A stretch of 64,000 nt of DNA, from contig JBGAKG010000028.1 of NCBI GenBank assembly GCA_044224495.1, positions 1-64,000 of the forward strand. The letters run 5' to 3'. The stretch is from JBGAKG01 sp044224495. Lineage in GTDB: Bacteria > Myxococcota_A > Polyangia > Polyangiales > Polyangiaceae. A program made the position numbers and the translations under genes. Of the stretch, positions 53,614 through 62,136 are shown piece after piece. The notes under the pieces are model-generated. The model was not told where the DNA came from. It saw only the letters and a program-made list of their open reading frames with translations, and made no database searches. How positions within the stretch are numbered: position 1 is the stretch's first letter; each line of letters begins with the position of its first letter.

Positions 53614-54288
53614 ATGCTCCTCTTTCAGAAGCGCTTCCACGAAGGTCTGGTGTCGGGCGCGGTCACGCTCACCTTCCGGCGCTGGGACAAGCCGCACGTC
53701 CGCCAAGGCGGGCGCTATCGTTGCCACCCGATCGGCGTGCTCGAGGTCGACCGCATCGAGCGGATCGCCGTCCGCGCGATCACCGAGGCGGACGCGACGC
53801 GCTCGGGGTTCGGCTCGCGTGCGGAGCTCGTGAGCTATTTGCAGACTGCACGCGAAGCGAAGCTCACGCCCGCCACGCTCGTCTTCAAGGTGGAGCTGCA
53901 CCACGGCGGCGACGGCGATCGTGTCGAGCTCGCGCTCGAGGCCGACCTGTCCTCTGCCGACGTGGAGCTCATCGCGAAGAAGCTCGCCAAGATGGACGGC
54001 ACCGCGCCGTGGACGCGCAAGACGCTCTCGCTGATCGACGCGCACCCGCGGATCGCAGCATCGCAGCTCGCAGCGAAGGTCGGGCGCGAGACGCTCCCGT
54101 TCAAGGTGGACGTGCGGAAGCTGAAGAAGCTCGGGCTCACGCAGAGCTTCGAGGTCGGCTACGAGATCTCGCCGCGCGGGCGGGCGTTCCTCGCTCACTC
54201 CGGAGCGAAGACGAGCTCCACCGGCACGCCCCCGCCTTCGACGAAGGCGAAGAGCGCGAGATCGCGGTCGTCGCGCACGACGCCGTAG
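53614..54288 (+). CDS. ASCH/PUA-like domain protein with C-terminal winged-helix-like region
   Basis: A 224-residue soluble protein. The N-terminal part (L-F-Q-K-R-F-H-E-G-L-V-S-G-A-V-T-L-T-F-R-R-W, Q-G-G-R-Y-R-C) resembles ASCH domains, PUA-like folds proposed to bind RNA or modified nucleotides. The middle (T-R-K-T-L-S-L-I-D-A-H-P-R-I-A-A-S-Q-L-A-A-K-V-G-R-E-T-L-P-F-K-V-D-V-R-K-L-K-K-L-G) looks like a winged helix with a YjbR-like flavour. The last 30 residues are low complexity and overlap, antisense, the 3' end of the convergent lipoprotein gene, so the true functional end may be near residue 195. Confidence 0.78.
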   Translation: MLLFQKRFHEGLVSGAVTLTFRRWDKPHVRQGGRYRCHPIGVLEVDRIERIAVRAITEADATRSGFGSRAELVSYLQTAREAKLTPATLVFKVELHHGGDGDRVELALEADLSSADVELIAKKLAKMDGTAPWTRKTLSLIDAHPRIAASQLAAKVGRETLPFKVDVRKLKKLGLTQSFEVGYEISPRGRAFLAHSGAKTSSTGTPPPSTKAKSARSRSSRTTP

Positions 54289-54704
54289 CGGAACGAGCTC
54301 CCGCCGCCGCACGTCGGCTCGAAGCGGAGGAAGCGGTAGTCCTCTGGGCCGACGGTGTACGTGTGGCGCCAGATGCGACCGCCTTGGTTCTCGACGACCT
54401 CCCACCGCGGGCCGTGTACCTCGAGGGTGAGGCCGAGCGAGCCCGCGTAGGTCGGGGGAAAGACCTCCGCGCGCTCGCGCCAGGCGCGGCGGACGGTGAG
54501 GTGGTACTTGCCGTCCGGGACTGCTGCGCCGTCGGCGGTCGTCTGCGAGTAGAACGGTGCGACGCCCACGACGTCTTGGTCCTCGGCGTAGGAGGGGGCC
54601 GCGAGCTCGTTGCAGCGCGGACCGATCGCGTCCGGGTCGACGGCGCCTCCGCACGCCACGATGGCGAGGGCCCGGAGCAGGACGAGCGAACCGACGCACC
54701 TCAT
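54195..54704 (-). CDS. small lipoprotein, tandem paralogue B
   Basis: A 169-residue predicted lipoprotein (signal ending I-V-A-C, Cys18). It shares a scaffold with the upstream gene: A-E-D-Q-D-V-V-G-V-A-P-F-Y here against A-E-D-L-D-V-I-G-N-A-P-F-Y, P-D-G-K-Y-H-L-T-V-R-R-A-W against P-D-G-R-W-I-L-V-A-R-R-A-W, R-H-T-Y-T-V and C-G-G-G. So it is a diverged tandem duplicate. Function unknown. Its start overlaps the upstream stop by 4 nt, and its last 94 nt overlap the convergent ASCH-like gene. Confidence 0.78.
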   Translation of the reverse strand: MRCVGSLVLLRALAIVACGGAVDPDAIGPRCNELAAPSYAEDQDVVGVAPFYSQTTADGAAVPDGKYHLTVRRAWRERAEVFPPTYAGSLGLTLEVHGPRWEVVENQGGRIWRHTYTVGPEDYRFLRFEPTCGGGSSFRYGVVRDDRDLALFAFVEGGGVPVELVFAPE

Positions 54705-55264
54705 TGGCGGATGAAGGCGAGCTCGACCGGCACGGAGATCCCCCCGGACGACTTCAGGAACTCGTAGAGCGAGAGCCCCGTGCCGCGGCGGATGACACCG
54801 AGCTGCGGAGCATCGCCACCACCGCAGGAGGGTGTGAGACGGAGGTAGCGTCCCTCCTCTTCGGTCACCGTGTACGTGTGGCGCGTGAGCACGCCTCCGT
54901 CGTCTTCCGCCCAATCCCAGGTGTCGCCGTGGACGTCGAGGACGGCTGCGATCGGGCCGGCGTAGGCGGGTGCGGCGATGTTGACGGTGGGTCGCCAGGC
55001 CCGGCGCGCAACGAGGATCCAGCGGCCGTCCGGCACGGGTACGCCGACGAAGGTCGCGTGCGTGTAGAACGGCGCGTTCCCGATGACGTCGAGGTCCTCG
55101 GCCACCGCGGGGATCGGGAGCGCGTTGCACGAAGTCGCGCTGGCGCTGCCCGCATCGGTCGCAGCGGCGTCCGGAGAGAGCGAGGACGACGCGGGATCGA
55201 GCCGACCTCCGCACGCCAACGACAACGACACGAAGAGCCCAGGCACGACGAAACCTGTCCGCAT
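54701..55264 (-). CDS. small lipoprotein, tandem paralogue A
   Basis: A 187-residue predicted lipoprotein (signal ending S-L-A-C, Cys18; Ser/Ala/Asp linker to about 45). The mature domain shares its motifs with the 54195-54704 product (A-E-D-L-D-V-I-G-N-A-P-F-Y, R-R-A-W-R-P, R-H-T-Y-T-V-T, P-S-C-G-G-G). The ATG at 55264 is preferred; the frame to 55312 runs into a palindrome (55292-55307). Function unknown; extracytoplasmic. First gene of the two-gene unit; two palindromes in the 142-bp gap upstream may control it. Confidence 0.78.
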   Translation of the reverse strand: MRTGFVVPGLFVSLSLACGGRLDPASSSLSPDAAATDAGSASATSCNALPIPAVAEDLDVIGNAPFYTHATFVGVPVPDGRWILVARRAWRPTVNIAAPAYAGPIAAVLDVHGDTWDWAEDDGGVLTRHTYTVTEEEGRYLRLTPSCGGGDAPQLGVIRRGTGLSLYEFLKSSGGISVPVELAFIRQ

Positions 55265-55291
55265 GTCCGGCCCAGCTGCAAAGCCAGTGCC

Positions 55292-55307
55292 ACGAGAACA
55301 TTCTCGT
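55292..55307. promoter_or_regulatory. palindrome ACGAGAA-CA-TTCTCGT upstream of the lipoprotein pair
   Basis: Perfect 7-bp arms (55292-55298 and 55301-55307) 28 bp before the start of the lipoprotein pair, where a promoter-proximal operator would lie. Binding protein unknown. Confidence 0.4.
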
Positions 55308-55339
55308 AACACTGTTATCGAGGGCCCTGGAGGAGCCCA

Positions 55340-55361
55340 ATCTCGCGACGGGTCGCGAGAT
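55340..55361. promoter_or_regulatory. 22-bp palindrome between argS and the lipoprotein pair
   Basis: ATCTCGCGAC and GTCGCGAGAT form perfect 10-bp arms around GG. There is no T-run on the minus strand, so an operator or a factor-dependent argS terminator are both possible. Confidence 0.4.
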
Positions 55362-55405
55362 CGAAGGAACGCGGCTGGATCGGCGCACCGGGGCGGTGCT
55401 CGGTT

Positions 55406-57142
55406 TCACATGCGCGGCGGGGCTCGAACGCCGAGGAGCTCGAGCGCGACGCGAATCGCCCGCGCGGCGAGGTCGGTGAGCGCGAGCCGCGACGCGCGGA
55501 CGGCAGGCTCCGCCTTCAGCACCGGGCACCGCTCGAGGAACTCGGTCGTGGCCGTCGCGAGCGCGTACGCGTAGCCGGCGAGGTGGTGGGGTTCGAGCGT
55601 CGCCTCGACCTTCTCGATCGCAGCGCCGAGCGCGAGCACCGTCAGCACGAGCGAACGCTCGGGCGGTTCGAGAGTCGGCCCGATGGGGCCCACCGGAGCG
55701 TCGCCGGCCTTGCGAAGGATCGAACACGACCGTGCGTGGGCGAACTGCACGTAGCCGGCGCTGTTCCCGTCGAACGACACCATCCGCTCGAGGTCGAAGA
55801 CGTAGTCCTTGATCCGGTCACTCGAGAGATCCGCGTACTTGATCGCGCCCACGCCGACGGCGTTTGCGACCTCGCGGCGGGTCAGCTCGTCCAGGTCGGG
55901 TGCCTTCTCGCGGACGACGGAGTCGGCGCGCTCGATCGCGGCGTCGATCAAGTCGACGAGGCGGACCGTGTCCCCCGAACGCGTCCGGAACATCCGCTTG
56001 TCGGTCCCGAGGATCGAGCCGAACATCACGTGCTCGGCGCGAGCGCCGGCGGCGAACCAGCCGAGCGCGCGTGCGACCGCGAACACCATGGCGAAGTGCT
56101 GCTGCTGCGGCGCGCCGACGACGTAGAGGAGGCGCGTGGCGCGCAGCTCGGTCAGGCGATACTGAACCGCCGCCAGGTCGGTGGTGGCGTAGCCGAAGCC
56201 ACCGTCGCGCTTCTGCACGATGAGCGGCAGCGGCTCGCCTTCCTTGTTCGTGAAGCCCTTCGGGAACGCGCAGAGTGCGCCATCGCTGCGCGTCGCCGCA
56301 CCCGATGCTTCGAGGTCCGCGACGAGTGGAGCGAGGCGTGGGTTGTAGAAGCTCTCGCCCGCGGCGTCCGGCGACCGGAGGGTGACGTCGAGCTTGGTGT
56401 ACACGGCATCGAAGTAGCGCTTCGAGAGGTCGACGAGCACGCGCCACTTCTCCAGCGTCGCCGGGTCGCCGGCTTGGAGGAGAACGACACGCTGGCGCGC
56501 GCGCTCCGCGAAGGTGGCGTCCGCGTCGAACTTGGTGCGTGCCTCTTGGTAGAACGAAGACAGCTCGCCCACCGCGACGGAGCGCTCGGTATCCGTCGCT
56601 CCGCGATCGAGCATGTGCTCGATGAGCATGCCGAACGGCGTCCCCCAATCGCCGAGGTGGTTCTGGCGGATGACAGTGTGGCCCCGATGCTCGAGCAGCC
56701 GCGAAAGTGAATCGCCGATGACGGTGCTCCGCAAGTGACCGACGTGCATCTCCTTCGCGACGTTGGGTCCCGAGTAGTCGACGACGACGCGTTCGGGCGC
56801 GGAGGAGAGGGCGACGCCGAGCCGCGCATCCGCGCGCGCAGCCGTCGCGGCTTCGGCGAGCCACGCGTCGCGAAGCCACACGTTGACGAAGCCCGGCCCG
56901 GCCACCTCCACCCTCTCGACGAGCTCGCTCCCGGCGAGACCCGCGGCGATCGCTTCCCCGATCGCGCGCGGAGGCTTCTTGAGGCGCTTCGCGAGCCCCA
57001 TCGCGAGGTCGGCTTGAAGGTCTGCGTGCTCCGAGCGACGAACGGCGGGATCGACGTCCTGGACTTGGTCACCAAACGCCCCCACGGCCGCGCGCTTCAC
57101 GAGCGCGGCGAGAGCGCTTGCCGGATCGATCGCGTTCGCCAT
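55406..57142 (-). CDS. argS: arginyl-tRNA synthetase
   Basis: A 578-residue class I synthetase. The N-terminal Add-1 domain (about 1-110) is followed by the HIGH region P-N-V-A-K-E-M-H-V-G-H-L-R-S-T, the D-G-G-F-G-Y-A-T-T-D-L-A-A-V and G-A-P-Q-Q-Q-H-F motifs, and the C-terminal DALR anticodon domain (V-Q-F-A-H-A-R-S-C-S-I-L-R-K-A). A canonical KMSK is absent, as in many ArgS. It charges tRNA-Arg in the cytoplasm. The ATG at 57142 fits the family start; the frame to 57184 does not. A second essential synthetase besides lysS in this window. Confidence 0.97.
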   Translation of the reverse strand: MANAIDPASALAALVKRAAVGAFGDQVQDVDPAVRRSEHADLQADLAMGLAKRLKKPPRAIGEAIAAGLAGSELVERVEVAGPGFVNVWLRDAWLAEAATAARADARLGVALSSAPERVVVDYSGPNVAKEMHVGHLRSTVIGDSLSRLLEHRGHTVIRQNHLGDWGTPFGMLIEHMLDRGATDTERSVAVGELSSFYQEARTKFDADATFAERARQRVVLLQAGDPATLEKWRVLVDLSKRYFDAVYTKLDVTLRSPDAAGESFYNPRLAPLVADLEASGAATRSDGALCAFPKGFTNKEGEPLPLIVQKRDGGFGYATTDLAAVQYRLTELRATRLLYVVGAPQQQHFAMVFAVARALGWFAAGARAEHVMFGSILGTDKRMFRTRSGDTVRLVDLIDAAIERADSVVREKAPDLDELTRREVANAVGVGAIKYADLSSDRIKDYVFDLERMVSFDGNSAGYVQFAHARSCSILRKAGDAPVGPIGPTLEPPERSLVLTVLALGAAIEKVEATLEPHHLAGYAYALATATTEFLERCPVLKAEPAVRASRLALTDLAARAIRVALELLGVRAPPRM

Positions 57143-57215
57143 GCTCGCTACGCCTAGCACGGACGCCGCAGTGCAGCTCACCACGGGTCGAGCGGCGCGT
57201 GCGGGGACGGGAACT

Positions 57216-57692
57216 TCAGAGGTAGCCGAGGCCGGCCGCCTTCTCGGTCGTCATGACGCCCGTGTCGAGATCGAGCATCTCATCGGTGTCGTGCTCGGAA
57301 GCGAAGCCTCGGAGGTCGGGCGCGACGGACCGCACGTCGAGCCAGGCGCTACGAATCCACTCGTCGACGGCCTCGAGCATGTCGTCGGAATCATCTTCCT
57401 CGACGAGCTCGTCGAAGAGAACGGTGCCACTCGTCAGAAGTGGGCGCGCCCCACACTTCCAGGCGCCCGCCACGCTGAGCCCACATGCAAAGGGGCCCCA
57501 GTCTCCGTAGCCGTAGACGATGCGGACGCCCCGAACCGCATCGGCCGCATGGAGCAGCGAAGCCTCACCACGACCACGCGGATGGAGTGGAAACGTGCGC
57601 TCCAGCAGCACCTGCCGGAGCGCATCCCGCAACCCCGAATCGTGAACGGCGAGCGCCTGACCGAAGCGCCGCACCACCGCGTCGTCGCTCAC
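57216..57692 (-). CDS. hypothetical acidic protein
   Basis: A 158-residue soluble protein with an acidic C-terminal half (V-E-E-D-D-S-D-D-M-L-E-A-V-D-E-W; S-E-H-D-T-D-E-M-L-D-L-D-T-G-V) and a G-Y-G-D-W-G-P-F-A-C-G-L-S mid-segment. No family recognised. I chose the GTG at 57692; the frame continues to a TTG at 57722, but that N-terminus would be made only of the G-N repeat encoded by a GGGAAC hexamer run. It lies 55 nt downstream of mmsA on the same strand and 73 nt upstream of argS. Confidence 0.65.
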   Translation of the reverse strand: MSDDAVVRRFGQALAVHDSGLRDALRQVLLERTFPLHPRGRGEASLLHAADAVRGVRIVYGYGDWGPFACGLSVAGAWKCGARPLLTSGTVLFDELVEEDDSDDMLEAVDEWIRSAWLDVRSVAPDLRGFASEHDTDEMLDLDTGVMTTEKAAGLGYL

Positions 57693-57694
57693 GC

Positions 57695-57718
57695 CATTCC
57701 CGTTCCCGTTCCCGTTCT
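57695..57718 (-). repeat. short GGGAAC hexamer run
   Basis: Three to four near-perfect 6-bp units just upstream of the chosen GTG start; their GGGAA cores may serve as ribosome binding sites. Possible slippage-prone tract. Confidence 0.5.
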
Positions 57719-57747
57719 TCAACTCCGGATTCGTCTTTTCTCCGGAA

Positions 57748-59238
57748 TCACCCCATCCAAGTGGTGTCCTTCTGAAGCGCCCACTTGCTCGTGATCTTCC
57801 GCTGGCGCGTCCAGAACCGGTACCCGTCCCAGCCGGTGAGGTTGCCCGCGCCGAACGCGCTGTCGTTCCACCCGCCGAAGCCGAAGGGCTCGCGCGGGAC
57901 CGGCACGCCGACGTTCACGCCGCACATGCCCGCCTCCACGCGCTCCATCACGCGCCGCGCGACGTCGCCGCTCGTCGTGTAGACGCTCGACGCGTTGCCG
58001 TACGGGTTGGCGTTCTCGATCTCGATCGCCTTCTCCACCGTCGGCACGCGAACGATCGTGAGGACTGGGCCGAAGATCTCTTCCTTCGCCGCCGGCATCT
58101 CCGCCGACGCGCCGTCGATGATCGTCGGGCCGACCCAGTAGCCGCCCGCGTCGCCCTTCTTGCCGCGCCCATCGAGCACGATCTTGGCGCCGGACTTCTC
58201 CGCGCCGTCGATGTAGCCCGTGATGCGCTTCTCCGCGACGTCGGTCGTGACCGGGCCGATGTCCTTGCCGGGCACCAGCTTCGCCGCGCGGTTCTTGATC
58301 TCGGCGATGATGTGGTCGACGTCGCCGACGGCGAGCAGCACCGACGCCGCCATGCAGCGCTGACCCGCGCAGCCCGTGAACGACGCGACGACGTTGTCCG
58401 CCGTGACGCCCACATCCGCGTCGGGGACGACGATGAGGTGGTTCTTCGCACCGCCGAGGCAGAGCGCGCGCTTGCCTTCCATCGAAGCGCGGCCGTAGAC
58501 GGCCTTCGCGACCTTCGTCGAGCCGACGAAGCCGACGGCGCGGATGCCCGGGTGATCGCAGATGGCCTCGACGACCTCGCGCCCGCCCTGGACGATGTTC
58601 AGCACGCCCTTCGGGAGCCCGGCCTCGGTGAAGAGCTCGGCGAGGCGCATCGTCGTGAGCGGCACGCGCTCGCTCGGCTTGAGGAGGAACGCGTTCCCGC
58701 CCGCGAGCGCCTGCGGCAGCATCCACAGCGGGACCATGATCGGGAAGTTGAACGGCACGATCCCGGCGACGACGCCGAGCGGCTCGTAGACGACCTCGCA
58801 CGTGACGCCGCGCGAAACGTCGAGCTGGTTGCCGGCGGCCAGGTTCGGGAGCGAACAGCCGTACTCGATGCACTCGATGCCCTTCTCGACCTCGGCCTGC
58901 GCCTCCGCGTAGATCTTCCCGTTCTCGTGGCTGACGAGCCAGGAGAGCTCCGCGAGGTTCTTCGTCATGAGCTCGCGCACCTTGTAGAGCACGTGCGCGC
59001 GGTCACGGAGCGGCCACTCGCGCCACTCCTTGAACGCGGCGAGGCCGGACTTCACGGCGGCGTCCACGTCGTCCTTGCCGCCCATCTTCACCTTCGCCAT
59101 CGGCTTGCCGAAGCGGGGGTTGTGCACCTCCTGCGTGACCTTCGAGGTGAGCGGATCCTGCCACTCACCACCGATCCAGTTGCGCGCGTCGACGAAGGTC
59201 GTGAAGTCGTAGCTCTTGGCGGAGAACGTCGGGATCAT
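57748..59238 (-). CDS. mmsA: CoA-acylating methylmalonate-semialdehyde dehydrogenase
   Basis: A 496-residue aldehyde dehydrogenase. Catalytic Cys295 in C-A-G-Q-R-C-M-A-A-S, the P-F-N-F-P-I-M-V-P-L-W cofactor loop and L-G-G-A-K-N-H-L-I-V are hallmarks of MmsA rather than generic ALDH. It oxidises methylmalonate or malonate semialdehyde to propionyl- or acetyl-CoA, in valine, inositol and beta-alanine breakdown. The ATG at 59238 matches the family. With the class III aminotransferase at 46543 and dihydropyrimidinase at 60471 it could complete beta-alanine degradation; no valine genes are next to it. Confidence 0.93.
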   Translation of the reverse strand: MIPTFSAKSYDFTTFVDARNWIGGEWQDPLTSKVTQEVHNPRFGKPMAKVKMGGKDDVDAAVKSGLAAFKEWREWPLRDRAHVLYKVRELMTKNLAELSWLVSHENGKIYAEAQAEVEKGIECIEYGCSLPNLAAGNQLDVSRGVTCEVVYEPLGVVAGIVPFNFPIMVPLWMLPQALAGGNAFLLKPSERVPLTTMRLAELFTEAGLPKGVLNIVQGGREVVEAICDHPGIRAVGFVGSTKVAKAVYGRASMEGKRALCLGGAKNHLIVVPDADVGVTADNVVASFTGCAGQRCMAASVLLAVGDVDHIIAEIKNRAAKLVPGKDIGPVTTDVAEKRITGYIDGAEKSGAKIVLDGRGKKGDAGGYWVGPTIIDGASAEMPAAKEEIFGPVLTIVRVPTVEKAIEIENANPYGNASSVYTTSGDVARRVMERVEAGMCGVNVGVPVPREPFGFGGWNDSAFGAGNLTGWDGYRFWTRQRKITSKWALQKDTTWMG

Positions 59239-59324
59239 GGCCCGCGTTTTCGCACGAAAACGGCATGTGCGCCAGGGTCGCAGGGGGTGGTTTCGGGCGT
59301 TCTCTCGGAAGAGGGCACGCGTGC

Positions 59325-59855
59325 TCAGAAACGCCAAACCATCGAGACCTCGCGGTCGCTGATCCCCACCGCAGCCGGGATCCAGGCCGGCATCGCGGGC
59401 TGCTCGGCTGCGGCCTCTTTGTTCTTCCCGATGACCATCAGGATCGGACCCCCGATCAGCATCCCAATCCCGACGACCATCATCGCGCCCCCCGCGACGC
59501 ACACGGCGAGGTGACTGCACTTGTACTGCATGTCGACGCCCACCATGATCCCGCCGCCGGTCCCGATCAGTCCGCCGAGGATCGTCATCGCGAGGCCGCC
59601 GTTGAACGTCGAGCGCCCGGGCGGCGCGGGGCGCGGAGGCGGCCGGCCGGTGTAGACGGTGATCGGGGCAGGCGCCGCGCAGAGGCACGGCTCGAAGTGC
59701 GAGCCGTCTTCACTGCAGCTCTGGGCCCCGGTTCCGCCCGTCGCGCACGCGCAGGCGATCTGTTGGCCGGGGGTGCAGCCCCCGGCGCGGGCTTCGTGCG
59801 TTGCGGTGACGGCGATGGCGGCGGCGGCGGCGAGCGCGAGGACGTGAGTTCGCAT
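59325..59855 (-). CDS. exported protein with Cys-rich segment and two membrane spans
   Basis: A 176-residue protein: cleavable-looking signal peptide (about 1-25, ending A-R-A), a Cys-rich stretch (C-T-P-G-Q-Q-I-A-C-A-C...C-S-E-D-G...C-L-C; about 27-60), a Pro-rich linker and two hydrophobic Gly-rich segments (about 85-105 and 115-140). The C-x-C...C-x-C pattern resembles the formylglycine-type or sulfatase-modifying-adjacent Cys repeats of myxobacterial proteins, but I cannot assign a family. The ATG at 59855 has AAGG 8 nt upstream. Paired on the same strand with the 59904-60410 gene. Confidence 0.72.
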   Translation of the reverse strand: MRTHVLALAAAAAIAVTATHEARAGGCTPGQQIACACATGGTGAQSCSEDGSHFEPCLCAAPAPITVYTGRPPPRPAPPGRSTFNGGLAMTILGGLIGTGGGIMVGVDMQYKCSHLAVCVAGGAMMVVGIGMLIGGPILMVIGKNKEAAAEQPAMPAWIPAAVGISDREVSMVWRF

Positions 59856-59903
59856 GCCACGACCTTCGCGGATGGAGCGCGTTCGCTCCATGGTCATTTC
59901 TCC

Positions 59904-60410
59904 TCAGAACGTGCCGGCGATCGCGAGCCCGTAGCCGCTCGGGCTCGCCGTCGGGACGATCGTGACCGCCTTCGGCTTCACCGGGACGCGCGCCGCGAGC
60001 CCGTAGACCAACAGCGCGAACGAGCCGACTTGGGCCACCCCGTCGGCGATCATGAATGCGGCCGAGCCGCCGTCGAGCCGGCCCGCGGCCTCGGCCGTTC
60101 CGAGCGCGACGAAGGGGCCGACCACGGGCACGTACATCGGCCAGTGCGGCTTCCCGCAGTCCGACGGTGCGGAGCCGAAGAAATTGAACTGCAAGCAGAC
60201 GTCCATCATGGCGCCGCCCACCGCCCCGACGGTGTACGACACGCCGAGGAGCGTCGCGCCGGCGATGACAGCCGGCACGTTGGGTCGCGTCGCTTCCGCC
60301 GCGGGTGGCGGCGTGGACGGAGGCGACAGCGCAGGTTCGTCGGCGTGAGCCGTGGAGGCGAACGCCGTGAGCGCGAGGAGGGTGAAGCCGACTGCCAAGC
60401 GAGTATTCAT
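59904..60410 (-). CDS. exported protein, unknown function
   Basis: A 168-residue protein with a signal peptide (about 1-23, A-S-T-A-H-A), a Pro/Ala linker and then several hydrophobic segments (about 45-70, 90-105, 118-140), so it probably sits in the membrane or folds as a small barrel. A similar layout to the following gene (59325) suggests the two act together. No known family. It lies 60 nt downstream of the dihydropyrimidinase stop on the same strand; an operon is possible but unproven. Confidence 0.72.
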   Translation of the reverse strand: MNTRLAVGFTLLALTAFASTAHADEPALSPPSTPPPAAEATRPNVPAVIAGATLLGVSYTVGAVGGAMMDVCLQFNFFGSAPSDCGKPHWPMYVPVVGPFVALGTAEAAGRLDGGSAAFMIADGVAQVGSFALLVYGLAARVPVKPKAVTIVPTASPSGYGLAIAGTF

Positions 60411-60470
60411 GAGCGAGAGTCTAGGCTTCGCCCCCGCGCCCAGCCATGGTCAACGCGTCGCCTCGACGGT

Positions 60471-61925
60471 TCACACGGGCCGTTTGCGCTCCACCTTGCC
60501 CTGCACGCGGCCTTCGTTCTTGAGCTTCTGCGCCGACCAGTACGTCGCGAACGGAGCGCGGTTCACCCACTTGCCGGTGCCCTTCTCGGTCGTGAGCTTG
60601 TCCTTGCTCCAGAGCACGCGGCCGCGCGACAGCGTGACCGCCGGGTTGCCGATCACGGTCATGCCTTCGTAGATGTTGAAGTCGATGTTCTGGTGATGCG
60701 TCTTCGCCGAGAGCGTGCGGCTCTTCGTCGGATCCCAGACCACGAGATCGGCGTCGGCGCCGACCGAGATGCTCCCCTTCTTCGGGTGCATGTTGAAGAT
60801 CTTCGCCGCGTTGGTCGACGTGGCGGCGACGAACTCGCTCGGCGTGAGTCGGCCCGTGCGCACGCCGTGGTGCCAGAGCACCGCCATGCGATCTTCGACG
60901 CCGTTCGTTCCGTTCGGGATCTTGCGGAAGTCGTCGACGCCCGCCTGCTTCTGCGGCGTGCAGAAGCAGCAGTGATCGGTCGCGGTCGTCTGGAGCATGC
61001 CGGCTTGGAGCCCGCGCCACAGCGCTTCCTGATGCTCCTTCGGCCGGAACGGCGGCGACATCACGTAGTGCGCGGCCTTGTTCCAGTCGGGATCGCGGTA
61101 GACGGACTCGTCGATCACGAGGTGCTGCGCGAGCACCTCGCCGAAGACGCGCTGACCTTCGAGCCGCGCGCGCGTGATCGCCTCGAGCGCGCCTTTGCAC
61201 GACGTGTGGACGAGGTAGATGGGTACGCCGAGCACCTCGGCGATCCGGATCGCGCGGTTCGCCGCCTCGGCTTCGACCTCGGGCGGGCGCGACATCGGGT
61301 GCCCTTCCGGGCCGGTGATGCCGCGCTCGAAGACCTCGCGCTGGAGGCGGAAGACGAGCTCGCCGTTCTCCGCGTGAACCGTGCAGAGTGCACCCAATTC
61401 GCGGGCGCGCGAGAAGCTCGAGACGAGCACCTCGTCGTCGCACATGATGGCGTTCTTGTACGCCATGAAGTGCTTGAAGCTGTTCACGCCGTGCTCCTTC
61501 ACGAGCGTGCCCATGTCGCGGTGGACGCTGTCGTCCCACCACGTGATCGCGACGTGGAACGTGTAGTCGCTCGCGGCTTTCTCGGCCCAGCCGCGCCACT
61601 TCTGGAACGCGGCGAGGATGGGCTCCTTCGGATCGGGGATGACGAAGTCGATGATGGTGGTGGTGCCACCCGCAGCGCCGGCGCTCGTGCCGGTGAAGAA
61701 GTCCTCCGAAGCGACCGTCCCCATGAAGGGGAGCTGCATGTGCGTGTGCGGGTCGATGCCGCCGGGGATGACGTAGGCGCCGCTCGCGTCGATGATCTCG
61801 GCGCCGGCCGCTTTCAGGTCCGGACCGACGGCGGCGATGGTCTCGCCCTCGATCAGGACGTCGGCCTTGGTCTCGCTCTCGGCGGTGACGACGGTGCCGC
61901 CCTTGATGATCTTGGTCTGGCTCAT
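60471..61925 (-). CDS. hydA: dihydropyrimidinase (hydantoinase family)
   Basis: A 484-residue cyclic amidohydrolase. D-P-H-T-H-M (His60, His62) and Lys157 in F-K-H-F-M-A-Y-K (carboxylated bridging lysine) bind two metals; V-H-A-E-N-G, Y-L-V-H-T-S and T-D-H-C complete the site. Bacterial members open dihydrouracil or dihydrothymine, or hydantoins, to N-carbamoyl amino acids in the cytoplasm. The usual partners, dihydropyrimidine dehydrogenase and beta-ureidopropionase, are not in the window. The ATG at 61925 fits the family N-terminus (S-Q-T-K-I-I-K-G-G-T-V-V). Confidence 0.95.
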   Translation of the reverse strand: MSQTKIIKGGTVVTAESETKADVLIEGETIAAVGPDLKAAGAEIIDASGAYVIPGGIDPHTHMQLPFMGTVASEDFFTGTSAGAAGGTTTIIDFVIPDPKEPILAAFQKWRGWAEKAASDYTFHVAITWWDDSVHRDMGTLVKEHGVNSFKHFMAYKNAIMCDDEVLVSSFSRARELGALCTVHAENGELVFRLQREVFERGITGPEGHPMSRPPEVEAEAANRAIRIAEVLGVPIYLVHTSCKGALEAITRARLEGQRVFGEVLAQHLVIDESVYRDPDWNKAAHYVMSPPFRPKEHQEALWRGLQAGMLQTTATDHCCFCTPQKQAGVDDFRKIPNGTNGVEDRMAVLWHHGVRTGRLTPSEFVAATSTNAAKIFNMHPKKGSISVGADADLVVWDPTKSRTLSAKTHHQNIDFNIYEGMTVIGNPAVTLSRGRVLWSKDKLTTEKGTGKWVNRAPFATYWSAQKLKNEGRVQGKVERKRPV

Positions 61926-62097
61926 GGCCCCACTCTACAGCGTCCGCGGGCCGCGTGGAGGCGCCGCTGCTCGTTGGTCAGGCGACAGACCGCGAAGCGA
62001 AACCTGCGCCAAGGCGCCAAGACTGAACCTCGCATCGTCGCGACGCACACTCGATCCAAGGCGAAGGCGATCCGAGATGCGGCCCATCGTCCTGACT

Positions 62098-62136
62098 TGC
62101 CATTCGCTCGCGGAAGGGATTGATTTCCTAATGGCA
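62098..62136. promoter_or_regulatory. inverted repeat ending at a start codon
   Basis: TGCCATT (62098-62104) and AATGGCA (62130-62136) are perfect 7-bp arms; the second arm ends on the A of the ATG at 62136. In RNA it could hide the translation start; in DNA it could be an operator. Confidence 0.35.
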
